Below are positions 12,343 to 24,606 of a stretch of 64,000 bases of DNA, in pieces; positions within the stretch are counted from its first letter, which is position 1, and each line of letters starts with the position of its first letter. The notes beneath the pieces were generated by a model. It did no database searches. It was not told the origin of the DNA and worked only from the letters and a program-made list of their open reading frames with translations. Location of the stretch: assembly GCA_022818135.1 (NCBI GenBank), contig JAFMSR010000015.1, positions 19,769,178 to 19,833,177 on the forward strand, written 5' to 3'. The stretch is from Saxidomus purpurata (lineage: Eukaryota; Mollusca; Bivalvia; Venerida; Veneridae). The position numbers and the translations under genes were made by a program.

Positions 12343-12740
12343 TTTTAACCCAATAAACCAAACTCTTCCTGCTACCAATACAAAATAATAACTTTCCAAA
12401 TATTACTTTTCCTATTTTGACTGGGAGAGCAAGGTCTTTCAAATACTATTTGAAAGACCTTGGGGAGAGTCAATTAAAAAAAGAATGCATGCAGGAGTTG
12501 CTTCCCTTCCACTGCCGAAATCTCTACCAACAACTACAGCAACACAAGGGAGATCACTGCGAAGAATGGAACTATTATTTTATTTGTCCATTTTTTTATT
12601 TCTAAAGCACCAACTTCGAATACTAATGCGGCATTATCATTAGTTTAACACATTTAAATGCACCGCAACCGAAATTGCTATTATAAAACTGTCACCAAAA
12701 AAACACTATGTGCAGTAAGATGCGCATAATGCCACTTTAT
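12343..12740. repeat. Dispersed repeat, intact copy, with 31-bp hairpin
   Basis: This copy matches two separated blocks at 36708-36852 and 37783-37923, through GCAGGAGTTGCTTCCCTTCC and TCTAAAGCACCAACTTC. It carries a palindrome at 12431-12461 (AAGGTCTTTCAAATA and its complement) absent from the other copy. The reading frame at 12417-12605 follows the repeat and shows no protein features. Confidence 0.75.
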
Positions 12741-13056
12741 GTAAAGAATATTTAGTTGTATTGAACCAGCGAAGTAGGAAGAGAATTATCAATCGAACTC
12801 GACGTATTTTGTCTGCCTGTGACGTAAATTTTCCCCCATAATTCTTTGCGAATAATGTCCGCCATTACTCCTTGCAGTAGGAAATAGTAGGATTGTTCAG
12901 CAAAAAAAGTTTACTTACGTGGTTTGTTTTTGTATTAGTGAATGTAACAGTTCACTCAATCTATGAACCAATTATGGAATATTTATTCCAATACCGTTTT
13001 ACTCGATACCTGTCACCAAGTATTGAGAAAAAGAGACTTCTTTAATAATTTTGTAC
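12741..13056 (+). promoter_or_regulatory. Probable promoter and 5' leader of the long TSC22 exon
   Basis: This region precedes the long coding exon and is less repetitive than its surroundings. It contains GTCCGCCATTA at about 12856, which resembles a YY1-type site (core GCCAT) often found in TATA-less promoters. No TATA box is evident near it. The transcription start and any upstream non-coding exon cannot be placed from sequence alone. Confidence 0.35.
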
Positions 13057-14480
13057 ATGTCAAGTAACATGGCCGATAGACCTTCGACAGTACAAATGGC
13101 AGTCACTTCAGAAAATCAAGATTTTAAGGGTACGATGTCCCGAGAAGAGTTGGACAACAGGGCCAATTCCAACAGCCCTAAGCCTGTTGTTGATGGCATT
13201 CCAAAAAAGAAAGGAACGTTCAAAATTACAAGTGTAAAATTGAATGACACAGGGGATGCTGATAGCATGGATGATTTAGATGAAAGTCATACAGAGATGA
13301 CCGAAGATTATAGCTCAGAGCTTCTTGATACATCACGTGCAACTGACTATGAACAAGAGACCCCATCAGCAACGGAAGACATTCCATTAAGCAATCAAGT
13401 ACGCGTTAGTGATGTTAAAGAAAAATCAGATATGCATTCTAGGTTTAGAGTTGTTAAAATAGAAACAAAAGAACCTTTTAGACGTGGTCGATGGTTTTGT
13501 CATGACTTCCTAGATCCACAGACATCAACCGGTAACATAGATAAAAGTGATTCAAAAGTTAATCAGGATGATGCCAATTCTGGTAGTTCTAGTGCGGGTA
13601 GTTCAATTCATTATATTCATGGTGTAGATGATCCAGCTAAAAATCCATTACTTGCAGGTGCTACTGGGACAATCCATACTCAAATTCCTGAGGGCCAGAT
13701 TGCTGGTGCTCAGGATTCCTTTCAACCTATCCATCCATCTCCCAATACTGCTGTTAATCAGCCAACTGTATCAAACAATCAAGCCACTTCATTAGCTTTC
13801 ACAAATGATACCTCACAGGGTATCTCATCTATGTGCCAAACTATAAATAAGTCACATTCACACCAAAGTATTAGCTCGGTAGCCTCAACAGACATGATAA
13901 ATACAGTGTCATCTGGTCAACCAATGCAAGGGGAATTACAGACAATTCACCAGAGTCAGACTGTTAAAGGTGGTCATACTCAAAAAGACAGTTCAAATAC
14001 AGGAAATGTTCAACAAACTGGAATGTACCTGCCTCATTACAAGTCAGGACCTGGTCCAGTACAGGGCACAATGTCAGTACAATCGGTGTACCCACATACC
14101 CATAGTCAGTCAACACCGATTGTGTCATCAGATACTTCTGTAGCTTCAAATATACAAGGTCAGTCTTCAACATACCAGACATATGTACATTTAGGAGGAC
14201 ATCAAATTTCAAACCCTGATGTGACACAGACTGGTCATAGTGAAAGTAGAGCTGTTAGTGAAATGAATCAAATTGGTAGTATTCTAAAGTCGAGTGCAGA
14301 TGGGGTGAATCCAAATGATTTACCATCGGTGCTTTTAAACAGTGGAAGTCGTGCCACAGATAACATGCATGGAGCGCTAGATAAAGATCTAAATGTGATA
14401 CAAAATCCAGGGGCATTATTGTCTCCAGCCCTAGTTGCTGCAGTTGGTGATCTACAGAGTCCAACTGAAGAGGATAAAAG
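13057..14480 (+). CDS. TSC22-domain family protein, long-isoform first coding exon
   Basis: The exon encodes about 474 residues and ends in phase 2 at AAAAG|GTGTGT. Near the N-terminus (residues 49-152) are the two conserved boxes of long TSC22 proteins. The first comprises KKKGTFKITSV, SMDDLDESHTE and SSELLDTSRATDY. The second runs from SRFRVVKIE through EPFRRGRWFCHDF. The rest is low-complexity, Ser/Gln/Thr/His-rich and probably disordered, as in TSC22D1, TSC22D2 and bunched-A. The family acts through a C-terminal leucine zipper in transcription and growth control. Long members also bind NRBP/Madm and WNK kinases, and RFRV at 129-132 fits the RFx[V/I] motif recognised by WNK/OSR1 CCT domains. 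ATG 13069 (AACATGG) is a better initiation context than 13057. Joining to 62790 completes a Ser codon. The open frame beyond 14480 is read-through into intron. Confidence 0.93.
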
Positions 14481-14822
14481 GTGTGTACATAGTTTTAAGT
14501 TTGTAATGATACATAATACACAGGTAGCTTACAAGTACCTGTATTCAAAATTTAGACTTAACAAAAATTTATGGTGTGATTCATCTATAGGTTTTGTCCG
14601 TACAGTAAGAACACGCAGATGAATAAGACATTGTGTGAACTTGCTTTCCTGCAAAAGAGCTTCAGGTATCAAACTTTTCATAAACCAGAAACTTCCTGAA
14701 TCCTTTGCCAACAAAATACTTTACACATGTTCTAAAAGTTTGGTTGTGGTCATGATTTTGTCTGTCATTTGTATAAATGTTATTGATTACATTATAGAAA
14801 GTAAATAACAAGTTTGTATATA

Positions 14823-15855
14823 CAGGGCGTTCGGTAGACCCGAGCTCCCGGGTTGTGACCTGTGAAGATTTCGAAATACCTGTATTTGACCCGCAATAAA
14901 AACACCCGACGAGTCATATTTGACCGGTAGGAATTTTCATTCATGCTTCGAATCTTTAGCATACGTGTCAATCAACTTGTTAATTCCAAACACTCGGGCC
15001 GTTGCAACCATTGACGCGTCAGAAAGTGAGAACGGAGGCGGAGCTTGTATTTTAATCTACTCGCTTTCAGTCAGTCAGCGACGATCACGCACGTGCCCAT
15101 TGTCTCGGCTTTGATAGTGACGTAATCAATGGACGATTGGATTTAATTGACAAGCAATAAACACATGTTCGGCATCTATATATGTGTAAAAGGTGTTGTT
15201 AACACGCGGCATATAAATGATGCAATCAAAAGGGTATTCGCATCATTTAATTAGTAGATGATGGTGACACTCGAATTAGATAATTAGTGGATGTTTTACG
15301 GCGGCCTAGACGAGTAATATATTCAGTGTGTGATTCGTCGTGAATTAATTGTAAGAGCGTATTTATATTGACTTACGTGTTGAAAGTTTTACTGACATAA
15401 TTTTCACTTCTAAGAGCCTTTCTTTTCCATCCTGCATGAAAAACTTGATATGGAAAGATAATCAAAATAATAAGCCTTATAAATTTGTGTCAGATAACCT
15501 TCAGTATTTGTTAATTTCAATAAAATCGCGGGAAAAAAAAGATGAAAATCACGGACATGCGAGATCGCGAAAATATGTGACAAACGGGAAACAACGTACA
15601 TTTGAGCCTGGGAAAGGGATCAGCAGCTACATCTTTCTAATTTAAGAGTTTTTTGAAAATATATCAGTAGAGCTTCAGAAAACAAACTGAAAAATATGAT
15701 GTGCAAGCGCTAGAGTACAAGGCCGGAAACCCTATGACACATGGTTCGACCCTAAAAAAACCTCACCTTGGCTCTTGAAAATTTGATTTTGACCCTTGAA
15801 AATTTAGGCTGAAGAGTCAATGACCCTTGAGTTTCAAAGCCTACCGGACGCCCTG
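14823..15855. mobile_element. Terminal-inverted-repeat DNA element, 1.03 kb
   Basis: The left end CAGGGCGTTCGGTAGAC and the right end GCCTACCGGACGCCCTG are inverted copies with one mismatch in the outer 15 bases. Both flanks carry TATATA, a plausible 6-bp target duplication. No transposase is encoded, so it is non-autonomous. It sits in the intron 343 bp after the long exon. Apparent frames at 14920-15114, 15410-15601 and 15436-15645 lie inside it and have no family features. Confidence 0.8.
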
Positions 15856-16572
15856 TATATAAATGTCTTTAAAGATCGCATCCATTATACAGTAAGAAAT
15901 GGTCATGTTAAATGTTATTGTTAAACATTTAAGCTGATAGTGTTGGAGTTGTGCCTGGAAACTTGTGAAACAGTTGAACTGTTATTTATAATAATTTTTA
16001 AAAATCTGTCAACAAAGTGTTGGCAAATTTAGTTATGGGGAGTTGAATCTTTAAAAATGACCCATAGGTATAGCATTATATATGTGGGTATAAAAGAGAC
16101 ATACATGAAACATTTGATATGTAATACGGCTTGTTTATCAAACAAATTTAGAAGAATACTTTCTGTGACCAATATTTATTGTTGTAATTTGTTGATCACA
16201 CTCACAGTTTGGAAAATAAAAAGATTTTAAAAGGCCAGGTTAAAATATTGAAATATTCTTTATTTATTAGAATTAAGCAGGAATTGTTCTTTTTCATAAC
16301 AACAGTATTGGATAGGATACCAATGGAGTGACTCATTATTTATATATATTACAATGATAACACATAAATTAATCAAATTGCATTAATTTACTTTCCTGAA
16401 GGCATTATCAACAGTATGGTATTATTTGTTTTTCAAGTGCATTAGAACACTTGAATGTACAGTTGTTTTAGATTTTATCTAATTCTTGTTCTAACAATGC
16501 AATCAATGGTGGTTCTGTTGTGCAGATTGTTTATTGCTGAAATATCTCTCGAGAAGTTTATCAGGATATAAT
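15856..16572. other. Intron, AT-rich, nothing recognised
   Basis: The stretch is unique-looking AT-rich intron sequence. No conserved motif, coding frame or clear repeat boundary was seen. Confidence 0.5.
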
Positions 16573-16935
16573 TTACCAAGTCCATAGAGTTCTATTTGCA
16601 TATCCAGAATTTTTTTTCACCCACCCAGTCACCGTGTTCGTTTCCATCCTCTTTTGGAGAACCGCCATCAGACTGTGACCACTGCAGCAGATGATGTCAC
16701 AGAGTGGTTTGCTGCTTGACTGGTACCCAGCAGCAAACAAAGGTCTGTATATGGGACTCATCTGGTGTCGTCTTTCATCTTTGTTCATGATGTTTGCAGC
16801 CTCTGAAAGACTCGGAAGTTTTCGGATAGATGAGTTTTTATCCCTACCCATGATTTTCACCCCCTCCCAGTCTTTCATATGATCATGTCTGGTGATATGA
16901 AATAATGTGTTTGCTAATTTGCTTCTACGCTCATT
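16573..16935 (-). pseudogene. Penelope-like retroelement endonuclease-region fragment
   Basis: On the minus strand an open frame from about 16935 reads RHDHMKDWEGVKIMGRDKN, then IRKL, then MNKDERRHQMSPIYRPL. This pattern (histidine, then DW-x-x-VK-I-x-x-RD/E, then a basic segment, then MN-[RK]-DE-x-x-x-Q-[LM]-S-x-[IV]-Y) matches the segment at the C-terminal end of GIY-YIG endonucleases of Penelope-like elements. The reverse transcriptase and GIY-YIG core are absent, and a stop precedes residue 1. The remainder after PLFAAG is not recognised. I treat it as a truncated relic, not a host gene; the assignment rests on remembered family pattern only. Confidence 0.5.
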
Positions 16936-18009
16936 CTAATATTAATATGTCTTACTGAAAATCAAGTTAATGAAAGATACATGTACAGTGTTCTTCTTGT
17001 GCAGATGTATTGTTTGTGAAAAAGTTGGTAGGACTAGCCTGTGTGAGACTACGAAACACGCTGGGTATCCCAGACCAGGCATCAAAGAAGTAACCTATCT
17101 AGCTAATGCTATGTACATTGTATAAAGCATACTGCTTAGGGGTACAAGCTTTTGTGGAACTTGTTCCACAAGAAAGCAAATTTCAGAGCCAAAATTACAT
17201 AGATCTATGTATAAAATTTTAGGTAAGTTATATCAGTATGGAATGTCCTGTTCAAAATTCTTTATTTGAATAATACACACCAGTCCTGTATATATGAATC
17301 ATTTACAAATGTACTATGGCATTTGATGGGAGAACTTTCATTTATGGCTCTGTTGTTAAAACGGACTGCAATGCATTTACAGGAAGATTTATGTTTCAAG
17401 TAGAGGCTGTTCAAAGTTCTGTTCTAGAGAAATTGATTTTGTGTCAATAGGTAATATGTAAAGACCTGGGAACTTCATTCTAATTTAGGGATTTATTTGA
17501 AAACAGGGAAGTTTCCATTTGTAGATTTCAATTGTAGAAGGACATTAATAACAAATTGTTGGACATGATTGCTGGAGGATTTTCCGGTACAAGCATCTTG
17601 GTTTCATTCAGGATAGGCTGCATGTCCATTACTAGTCTACAAGTCCAAGATATGGACACATTTTAGTGTCTGGTTACATAGTCAGGTGATTGCACCTCGG
17701 TAACCCGGCTTTCATTACAGAGCAATCCGTGGTCGACATGGGGTGATTGCAACAGTAAAAGAAACTATCATGCATGTAACTATGCCATCATTGTTTCACT
17801 AATATTATGTTATAGTATAACTGAAAATACGAACAATAATTTATTATGTCAACACATAATGAAACGGCATCATCCTGACATTGATGAGCTCAAATGTGGT
17901 CGAAAATAATGGGAATGATTTGAAATTTGAAACTTTTGAAACACTAAATCTTCATGGTTACATAACAATCAAGTTAAATGACTCTTAATTGAATTTGTCA
18001 CAAATTATG
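16936..18009. other. Intron without recognised features
   Basis: AT-rich intron sequence. No coding frame, RNA gene or clear repeat was recognised. Confidence 0.5.
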
Positions 18010-19136
18010 CAGTGACCGGGAAAGGATTTTTTTCTATGTGACAAATGTCACGAATGTGTGAAAAGTTATGTGACATTTGAAATTTTTATGTGACATTTAA
18101 GAAAATGTATGTGACACTAAGAGGAAGACATTTACAAGCCACATATTAATAAATGTGCAAGACACATGGTTTAAAATATGGCCCTGGCACGAAAGTGAGG
18201 GTGCTTGTCTTCTTCTTCCAAGTTAATGGCCACCTTCAACTGGTTGATGATTTATTGCCAGGGTGCGCAACAAGGGTAAAATGAAATAAATTGAGAATAT
18301 TAACAGAGGATAAAAACAAGAGGAAGTTAGATAAAGTGTTTGGAACTGTTGAGCTCTGAAAGGTCAACTGACCCAGCTGACATGATATCTGCAGGCAGCT
18401 TATTCCAATCTAATGGTGCAGGGAAGGATTGCTGTCGGAATTGGGTTCGCGAATGAATGTAGAACTTACTAGAAGAATTTTATTCCGTTTTCATTGTCTG
18501 AATTCAAGATGTTCTGTTGAAGACGACTTTTGGTGTTAATGGCAAATTATTTTATTTTTCTGTAAAATATGTGTGAAAACTTTGCACTCATATACAAAAA
18601 CATTGTGCACAAACGTTTTACAGAGAAGGCACCCAAGGGCCATATTTTAAACCAAGTGTCATGCACCTTACGTGGCTTGTAAATTGTCTTACTCTTAGTT
18701 TCCCTCTTAGCCTTAGTTGGATTCGTAATTGGACGAAGATTGAGCAACTGCATTCACCTCGCTGGTATTTTCCAGCTGACCTCATACACTTGTTTTGTCT
18801 ACAGATATGTTAATTGAGGCTTGTAGCGTTTGTGTTGTACCCAGATGCGTTGGTGTCAACGCTTTTCATGAAAAATTTTAGCGAGATTTGGCCAGCAATA
18901 GGGGTTACTTATTCGGAAACATTTTCCCCCGAAAAAGCGCTTAATTTGCAAAGACCGCTTAATTGACACGATCATATAAGCGCTTGTATTGATGGCAAAG
19001 TATGCAGTAAAGCGCCTCATCCATACCGTCTCTACTCAAAATATTTCGATTTTAGGCGCATTTGATGGAATTTTTATGTGACATTTTTTCATTTTATGCG
19101 CAAATGGCGCATGGCGCGTGGGTTTCCCAGTCACTG
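18010..19136. mobile_element. Terminal-inverted-repeat DNA element, 1.13 kb
   Basis: The left end CAGTGACCGGGAAAGG pairs with the right end GGGTTTCCCAGTCACTG. ATTATG directly abuts both ends (left flank ...AAATTATG, right flank ATTATGGG...), a clear 6-bp target duplication. Inside, the segment ACAAGCCAC...GTGCAAGACACATGG at about 18132-18175 is repeated in inverted form at about 18640-18685. No intact transposase is seen. A minus-strand frame at 18547-18753 overlaps the internal inverted copy and is considered spurious. Confidence 0.85.
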
Positions 19137-20029
19137 ATTATGGGCCTTTTTTGACTTAGAAATTGTGGTTTAACATGTTTAACGGGCAACTAGTACAAAG
19201 CTCAGGAGAAAATACACTAATGGGAATGATTTGAAACTTAGAATGGCCAGCATAAGGCGGAAATAAAGATTGTTTAATTGAACCTCAAAATCAAAGCAAA
19301 ACCGTTTGGACCTTAACAGTCATTGCGAAAACCTGTCAGAACAGTCGGACATGACCAGTGGAATGGCTAGGCTTGGTGTTAATTAATTGTCTTGTCGTCG
19401 GCCAGATGTCTGGCACCGTACCGCTCTGCGGTTTTAATAGCCGTCTAAGCTGGTAATGTCAGAAAGCCTATTTGCTTGTGATTTTTCTTAAATTTACAGG
19501 CAGAATGTAGCCTGCAGTAAGTAGCCTAAGTGCCCTGATGAACACCTCTTGTTATATAAATAAAATAAATTTCAAAACTTACAAAACGTTTTCCTGCAAT
19601 GTTGGAAATGGTGAAAATAAACTTCAAAATTATTCTTTTTGTCTATAGAATGAAGAGAAAGTTTTGAAGTTGATTTTCATAGATATTTTTTAAAGTCAAC
19701 ATGCTTCAGAATCATGAAATCAAAATTCAGAATAATCTGGTAGCAACATAAAACATTCTGCTATCAGGCTTTCACTTCAGTCTGCAGAAAAAAATGTAGT
19801 AATAAAAGTTCTTAATTCAAAGATTAAAAAAACCCATAATATAGGGTGATTATATGAAAAATAAACATTCATGATAAAGATATGTATTAAATCATCCATA
19901 TTTAATTGTTTTTACCAGCTCTTGTGGTGTACAAGGTTCATTTTCAGTCAGATAAGTTTCCATTTGGTGGACAGGTTGTTTGTTAGATATATTATCATAT
20001 TCAAACTTCCCCACCATATTCCCTAATTA
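19137..20029. other. Intron without recognised features
   Basis: AT-rich intron sequence leading into the homopolymer tract. Nothing further recognised. Confidence 0.5.
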
Positions 20030-20140
20030 CCCCCCCCCAAAAAAAAAAAAACAAAAAAAACCCCCCCCCAAAAAAAAACCCCCCCCCACAAAAAAAAAAC
20101 CCCCCCCCCCCCCCCCCCAAAAAAAAAAAAAAAAAAAAAA

Positions 20141-20208
<68 letters not shown>

Positions 20209-20227
20209 ACCCCCCCCCCAAAAAACC

Positions 20228-20258
<31 letters not shown>

Positions 20259-20271
20259 AAAAAAAAAAAAA

Positions 20272-20337
<66 letters not shown>

Positions 20338-20338
20338 A
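20030..20338. repeat. Poly-C / poly-A low-complexity tract
   Basis: About 300 bases consist almost only of alternating runs of C and A, with C runs up to roughly 60 and A runs over 20. All frames give proline/lysine or glycine/phenylalanine homopolymers; these are not proteins. It may be a true C-rich satellite remnant, or a consensus error over a homopolymer region. Confidence 0.95.
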
Positions 20339-23300
20339 TAGATGGGATGTAAACTAATTGAATGTCTGACAGGTCTTCGAAGTTTGCCTTCCGTCGAATG
20401 CTCACTTGCACTTATGATTTGAAAATTCTAATATATATTATCTACAACCTATGTTTTGACAACCCACTCACTATTATGAAATACCATTTTTCATATTTTG
20501 TGCTGTACTTTTTCACAAACTTCAAGCAGTTATAAAGTGTATGCAAATTTGCCATGTGGTTAGCAAATTATGTACTTTAAGTCTTGTTGACATTAATGTA
20601 ATAGTGTATACGGTAATGTTTCCTCACCACTTTGTATTATTTACTCTTAGATATGGTAATGTTGGGTGTTTTTAAAAGGTCCTCAATATCAGGATGCACC
20701 ATATTCTCAGCTTAACAGAAAACTGCTTTACGTCATGCAATATTCTTTCAGAAGTTAGTACATTTTTTGCTCGTCATGACCAAGATTCATCTTGTGTAGG
20801 AATACCTTGATATTATCCAATGTTTATAAATATATAGGTACTTGGCTAGGTATAGCTCAGTTGGGGTCAAAATCATTTAACAGCTATGTTATGTTGACAT
20901 TTGCACTTGGCACCGTTTTAATATCAGTGTATATCTCAGTCCTTGGTGTAATCATTATAGTTTAATGCTATATATATAATACTAGTCTGCAACTGTATAC
21001 CAATAGAGTAGATCATACATTTCTGTTCAGACATGGATGACGCCAAACTAGTAGTATTAGTGTAATTTTTTTAATTATTTATAGCACATACTTTAACAAA
21101 AACGTCTGACAATTAAGTAAATATTTGTTAAAGTGCAGTATGTAAAATTTATTGAATAAATGCATATAATTAACATCAAGATATTCAGCTATTTTTCTGG
21201 ATACTAGGTATAAACTAGACTTTTGACTCTTGTCTTAAAATTGAATGAATAGGAAATAGTTAAACTTAAAACTTAAGAGAAAATTTCCGTCTCCGGTTTC
21301 AGAATGTGTCACATTCTTTGACAGGAAAGACCCTGGTGTATGCTATCTACTTATTATGCCATTAAACTGTATGATTGCATTTGACGTTTACATTTCATCT
21401 GTAAAGTCTTAATTTACTATTACTTTCTTTGGACTCTCCTGTCAGACGTTAAAATGTCCCTTTGAACTAACATTATTTGCTACAATTTTTTAATTACATT
21501 TGATACTGGACCATGTTGACTGACCATACAAAGATCCCAGTTTCGATCATCTTGTACTTGAAAATACAGAACATCTGTCTCACAGTGCTGTGACACTTTC
21601 CTGTTCAGGTCTTTTTGCACTTGAAATTTCCTGTCTATACCAACACACAAGGATAGTTTGCAGATTTTTAAGACAGGTAGTGAAGTGGCTTGTGGCTTGC
21701 CAGTGACTTACATGTAACTCCACACTCGCATAGTCTCACACAGCTACCAAAATAAACAGAAATTCTATTGCTGATGTCGATATTATATTACAGTATGAAA
21801 TACAGATTGAAATCTAGATAAAAACAAGATACTTTTGTGAATGATTTTGCATGTCATTTCAGAAGTTTTTGAGTTTGCTCTACTTTTATGGAATCCATGC
21901 TTTCAGTTTAAAATAGCCATGGCATTGCTCTTCCTTTTATAAGACTTATATAGACAAAATTGTCATTATATATACGAATTCCTGTTAATTTTTCATGCTG
22001 AAGTGGCGCCGATTCATTGTAACATTATTGAAAATAGTATAAATAATTAATTTCATGCCTTAATTTACATGGTTAAGTAGTGTCATCTGAATAGACCAGC
22101 TGTTTACACAGTGTTTCAATAGCCGATAAATTTTACAAGACTGGAATAAAACTATTTCTTTTTATGTACAATAGAAGTTGAATGCACATTGTATGGTTGT
22201 ATGCTCTTAGACTACAGCAATGCTACAAAACTGTATCATGATTCATGAAGAAACAGTAAAGCCTAATTGATATATGTTGAATGTCTTGTCAGATAAGCCA
22301 GAGCATGACTCATTTCTCACGTGCAGAAGGGAGAATGATGAATAATTTATATTGATATTTATTGTATGTCAACTTACTTATTTTCAAGCAAATTAAACTG
22401 CCCTATTAGGATTCATTCTCATCATCATAATGTTTTGTGCAATCTGCATTTTCATAAACTCAGACCAAGCTAAAAAAAATATTAATGATGTCTATTGTTT
22501 TGCATGAGAAAGTGGTTGAAATACCTTTAAACCTGTCTGAAAGACCAACATCCAAGTATAGGCCACAACTCCCAAGTAAAGGCCAACCGGCAGGGAGAAG
22601 AAAGGGAACTGCTAGGGTCTTTGGTAGAGGCACAATTATAGACTGTGGCTAGTGTGGTCTTTGTTCGCAAGATTGACTTTAGACTGAAAAGTACATATTT
22701 CATATGGCTTTGACAGGCTTGAGATTCAGGGTGACTTAAAGTTTTCAAAGTTATGTTCTGTAGCCATTGTAAGTAAATTTGTATATGTTCGATGTTGTGA
22801 CATATAATTGATAGAATACTGCAGTAGATGCAGCGGTGATTTGCTCTGTGAAGGCTTTGTGCAGTGAAGGAAACTTGAAAAAAAGTTAATAGCTACATTA
22901 CGGAGTCAGTGGTTAATGACCAACTTGCAGACAGGGATGCAATTATTAAATGAAGTCTGGCGGTGTAATTTCGTATTCACATTGTTTACAGACCGACACT
23001 GCATGTTGTCTGGAATTTAAAAGCGGGCAGCTTTTAAGCAAATGAAAACTGAAGAGTGCATCCTCTTCAAATAGCTGTGACTGTAATATTTGAAGAGTGG
23101 ATAATATATCAGACAATATGGCAATACACATTGTCTCTCCAGAAATTAGTCTTTATTAATAGTATCACAGTTTAACGTCTGCTTATATCGTCTGAACAAT
23201 TTATGAAGCTGTACTGCAGATTTAATTTATTTTAAACCTGTTTGTAACAAACTTTGTAAGTCAAATTGTTACGCAAGTCTTATATATACATGCAGCTAGT

Positions 23301-23404
23301 ATTAGCACAATAGGTGGCAACTACAAATTTATAGTCTCTATTTGTCATCCAATGAAATTGCCGTATTTCTGTTTTTTTTTGTTTCCTACTAAAGTCCATA
23401 GAAC
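20339..23404. other. Intron without recognised features
   Basis: Long AT-rich intron stretch. No coding frame has family features, and no repeat boundary or RNA gene was recognised. Confidence 0.45.
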
Positions 23405-23825
23405 GACTGTGAACCATAGAATGACTTTGAAACACTACTATAATGGTTACTGTTTAACTGTACTATATTATAGTTACTGTGAAATTGTACTATATTATAG
23501 TTACTGTGAAACTTTACTATATTATAGTTACTGTGAAACTGTACTATATTATAGTTACTGTGAAACTGTACTATATTATAGTTACTGTGAAACTGTACTA
23601 TATTATACATACTGTACTATATTATAGTTACTGTGAAACTGTACTATATTATAGTTACTGTGAAACTGTACTATATTATACATACTGTCTATATTTGTTA
23701 CTGTGAAACTGTACTATATTATAGTTACTGTGAAACTGTACTATATTATAGTTACTGTGAAACTGTACTATATTATACATACTGTACTATATTGTAGTTA
23801 CTGTGAAACTGTACTATATTATGAT
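23405..23825. repeat. 27-bp tandem repeat
   Basis: About 14 copies of ACTATATTATAGTTACTGTG plus AAACTGT, with occasional shorter units containing TATACATACTGT. Because 27 is a multiple of three, several frames on both strands stay open and produce repetitive nonapeptides (for example ETVLYYSYC). These are a by-product of the unit length, not genes. Confidence 0.93.
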
Positions 23826-24258
23826 TAGTTCATATTCACATTTCAGGAATGTCCGTTTCTTAAATTTGACGTTGTAACATACTGTACCTTTTGACTGCTT
23901 ACTCATTCTCCTCAGGAGTTTATATCTTGCTATTGGATTTTTTAACAGTAGAACGTATGTATATTTATATGTATTTTATATGTATGTGGCAGATGTTATA
24001 GGTTTTATTGTATTAAAAGTATTTATGGAATTCCGTTTACAACAGTATAATATACTTCAGTTGGATAGGCTGGGTGTAAATCCGAGTTGATTCATTCGGT
24101 GATCACTGAATCTTGTGTTTTCTGTTGAAAAGCCTGGCATTTGTGTAAAGCAGTCCTTTTCAATTCTTCATTGATAGCTTGTATCATATCTGTATATCTG
24201 TTAGTAGGTTTTATATTGGTTGTAGATTAAAATGTCATTCATCACCACACGTTTGCCT

Positions 24259-24606
24259 CACTTTGGCATATCAGACTGCAAGTTTTAGAGTTGCTGCACC
24301 TGTGTGACACAGTCCTCAGTCATTTTGTACCACAGCCTAGACTCTTTGCCCAGACAATTGCAGTCATTGTGTTAAATTACGATAGCCACTTGCATCACTT
24401 TGACATACCAGACTGTAAGTTTTAGAGTCACTGCACCTGTGTGACACAGTCCTCAGTCATTTTGTACCACAAGTTAGACTCTTTGCCCAGACAATTGCAG
24501 TCATTGTGTTAAATTACGATAGCCACTTGCATCACTTTGACATACCAGACTGTAAGTTTTAGAGTCACTGCACCTGTGTGACACAGTCCTCAGTCGTTTT
24601 GTACCA
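24259..24606. repeat. 137-bp tandem repeat, 2.5 copies, interrupted
   Basis: Units begin at 24259, 24396 and 24533, each with CACTTTG(A/G)CATA and CACCTGTGTGACACAGTCCT. The third unit stops after TTTTGTACCA. Its missing remainder (ACAAGTTAGACTCTTTGCCC through GTGTTAAATTACGAT) reappears at about 25289-25341, so the array was split by an insertion. Confidence 0.85.

Noticed and set aside
14920..15645. Several short frames after the long TSC22 exon
   Set aside because: They lie entirely within the inverted-repeat element 14823-15855.
20001..20411. Poly-proline/lysine and poly-glycine/phenylalanine open frames
   Set aside because: They are direct translations of C and A homopolymer runs.
23352..23706. 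Repetitive YYSYCETVL / YNIVQFHSN frames
   Set aside because: They are produced by a 27-bp tandem repeat in every stop-free frame on both strands.
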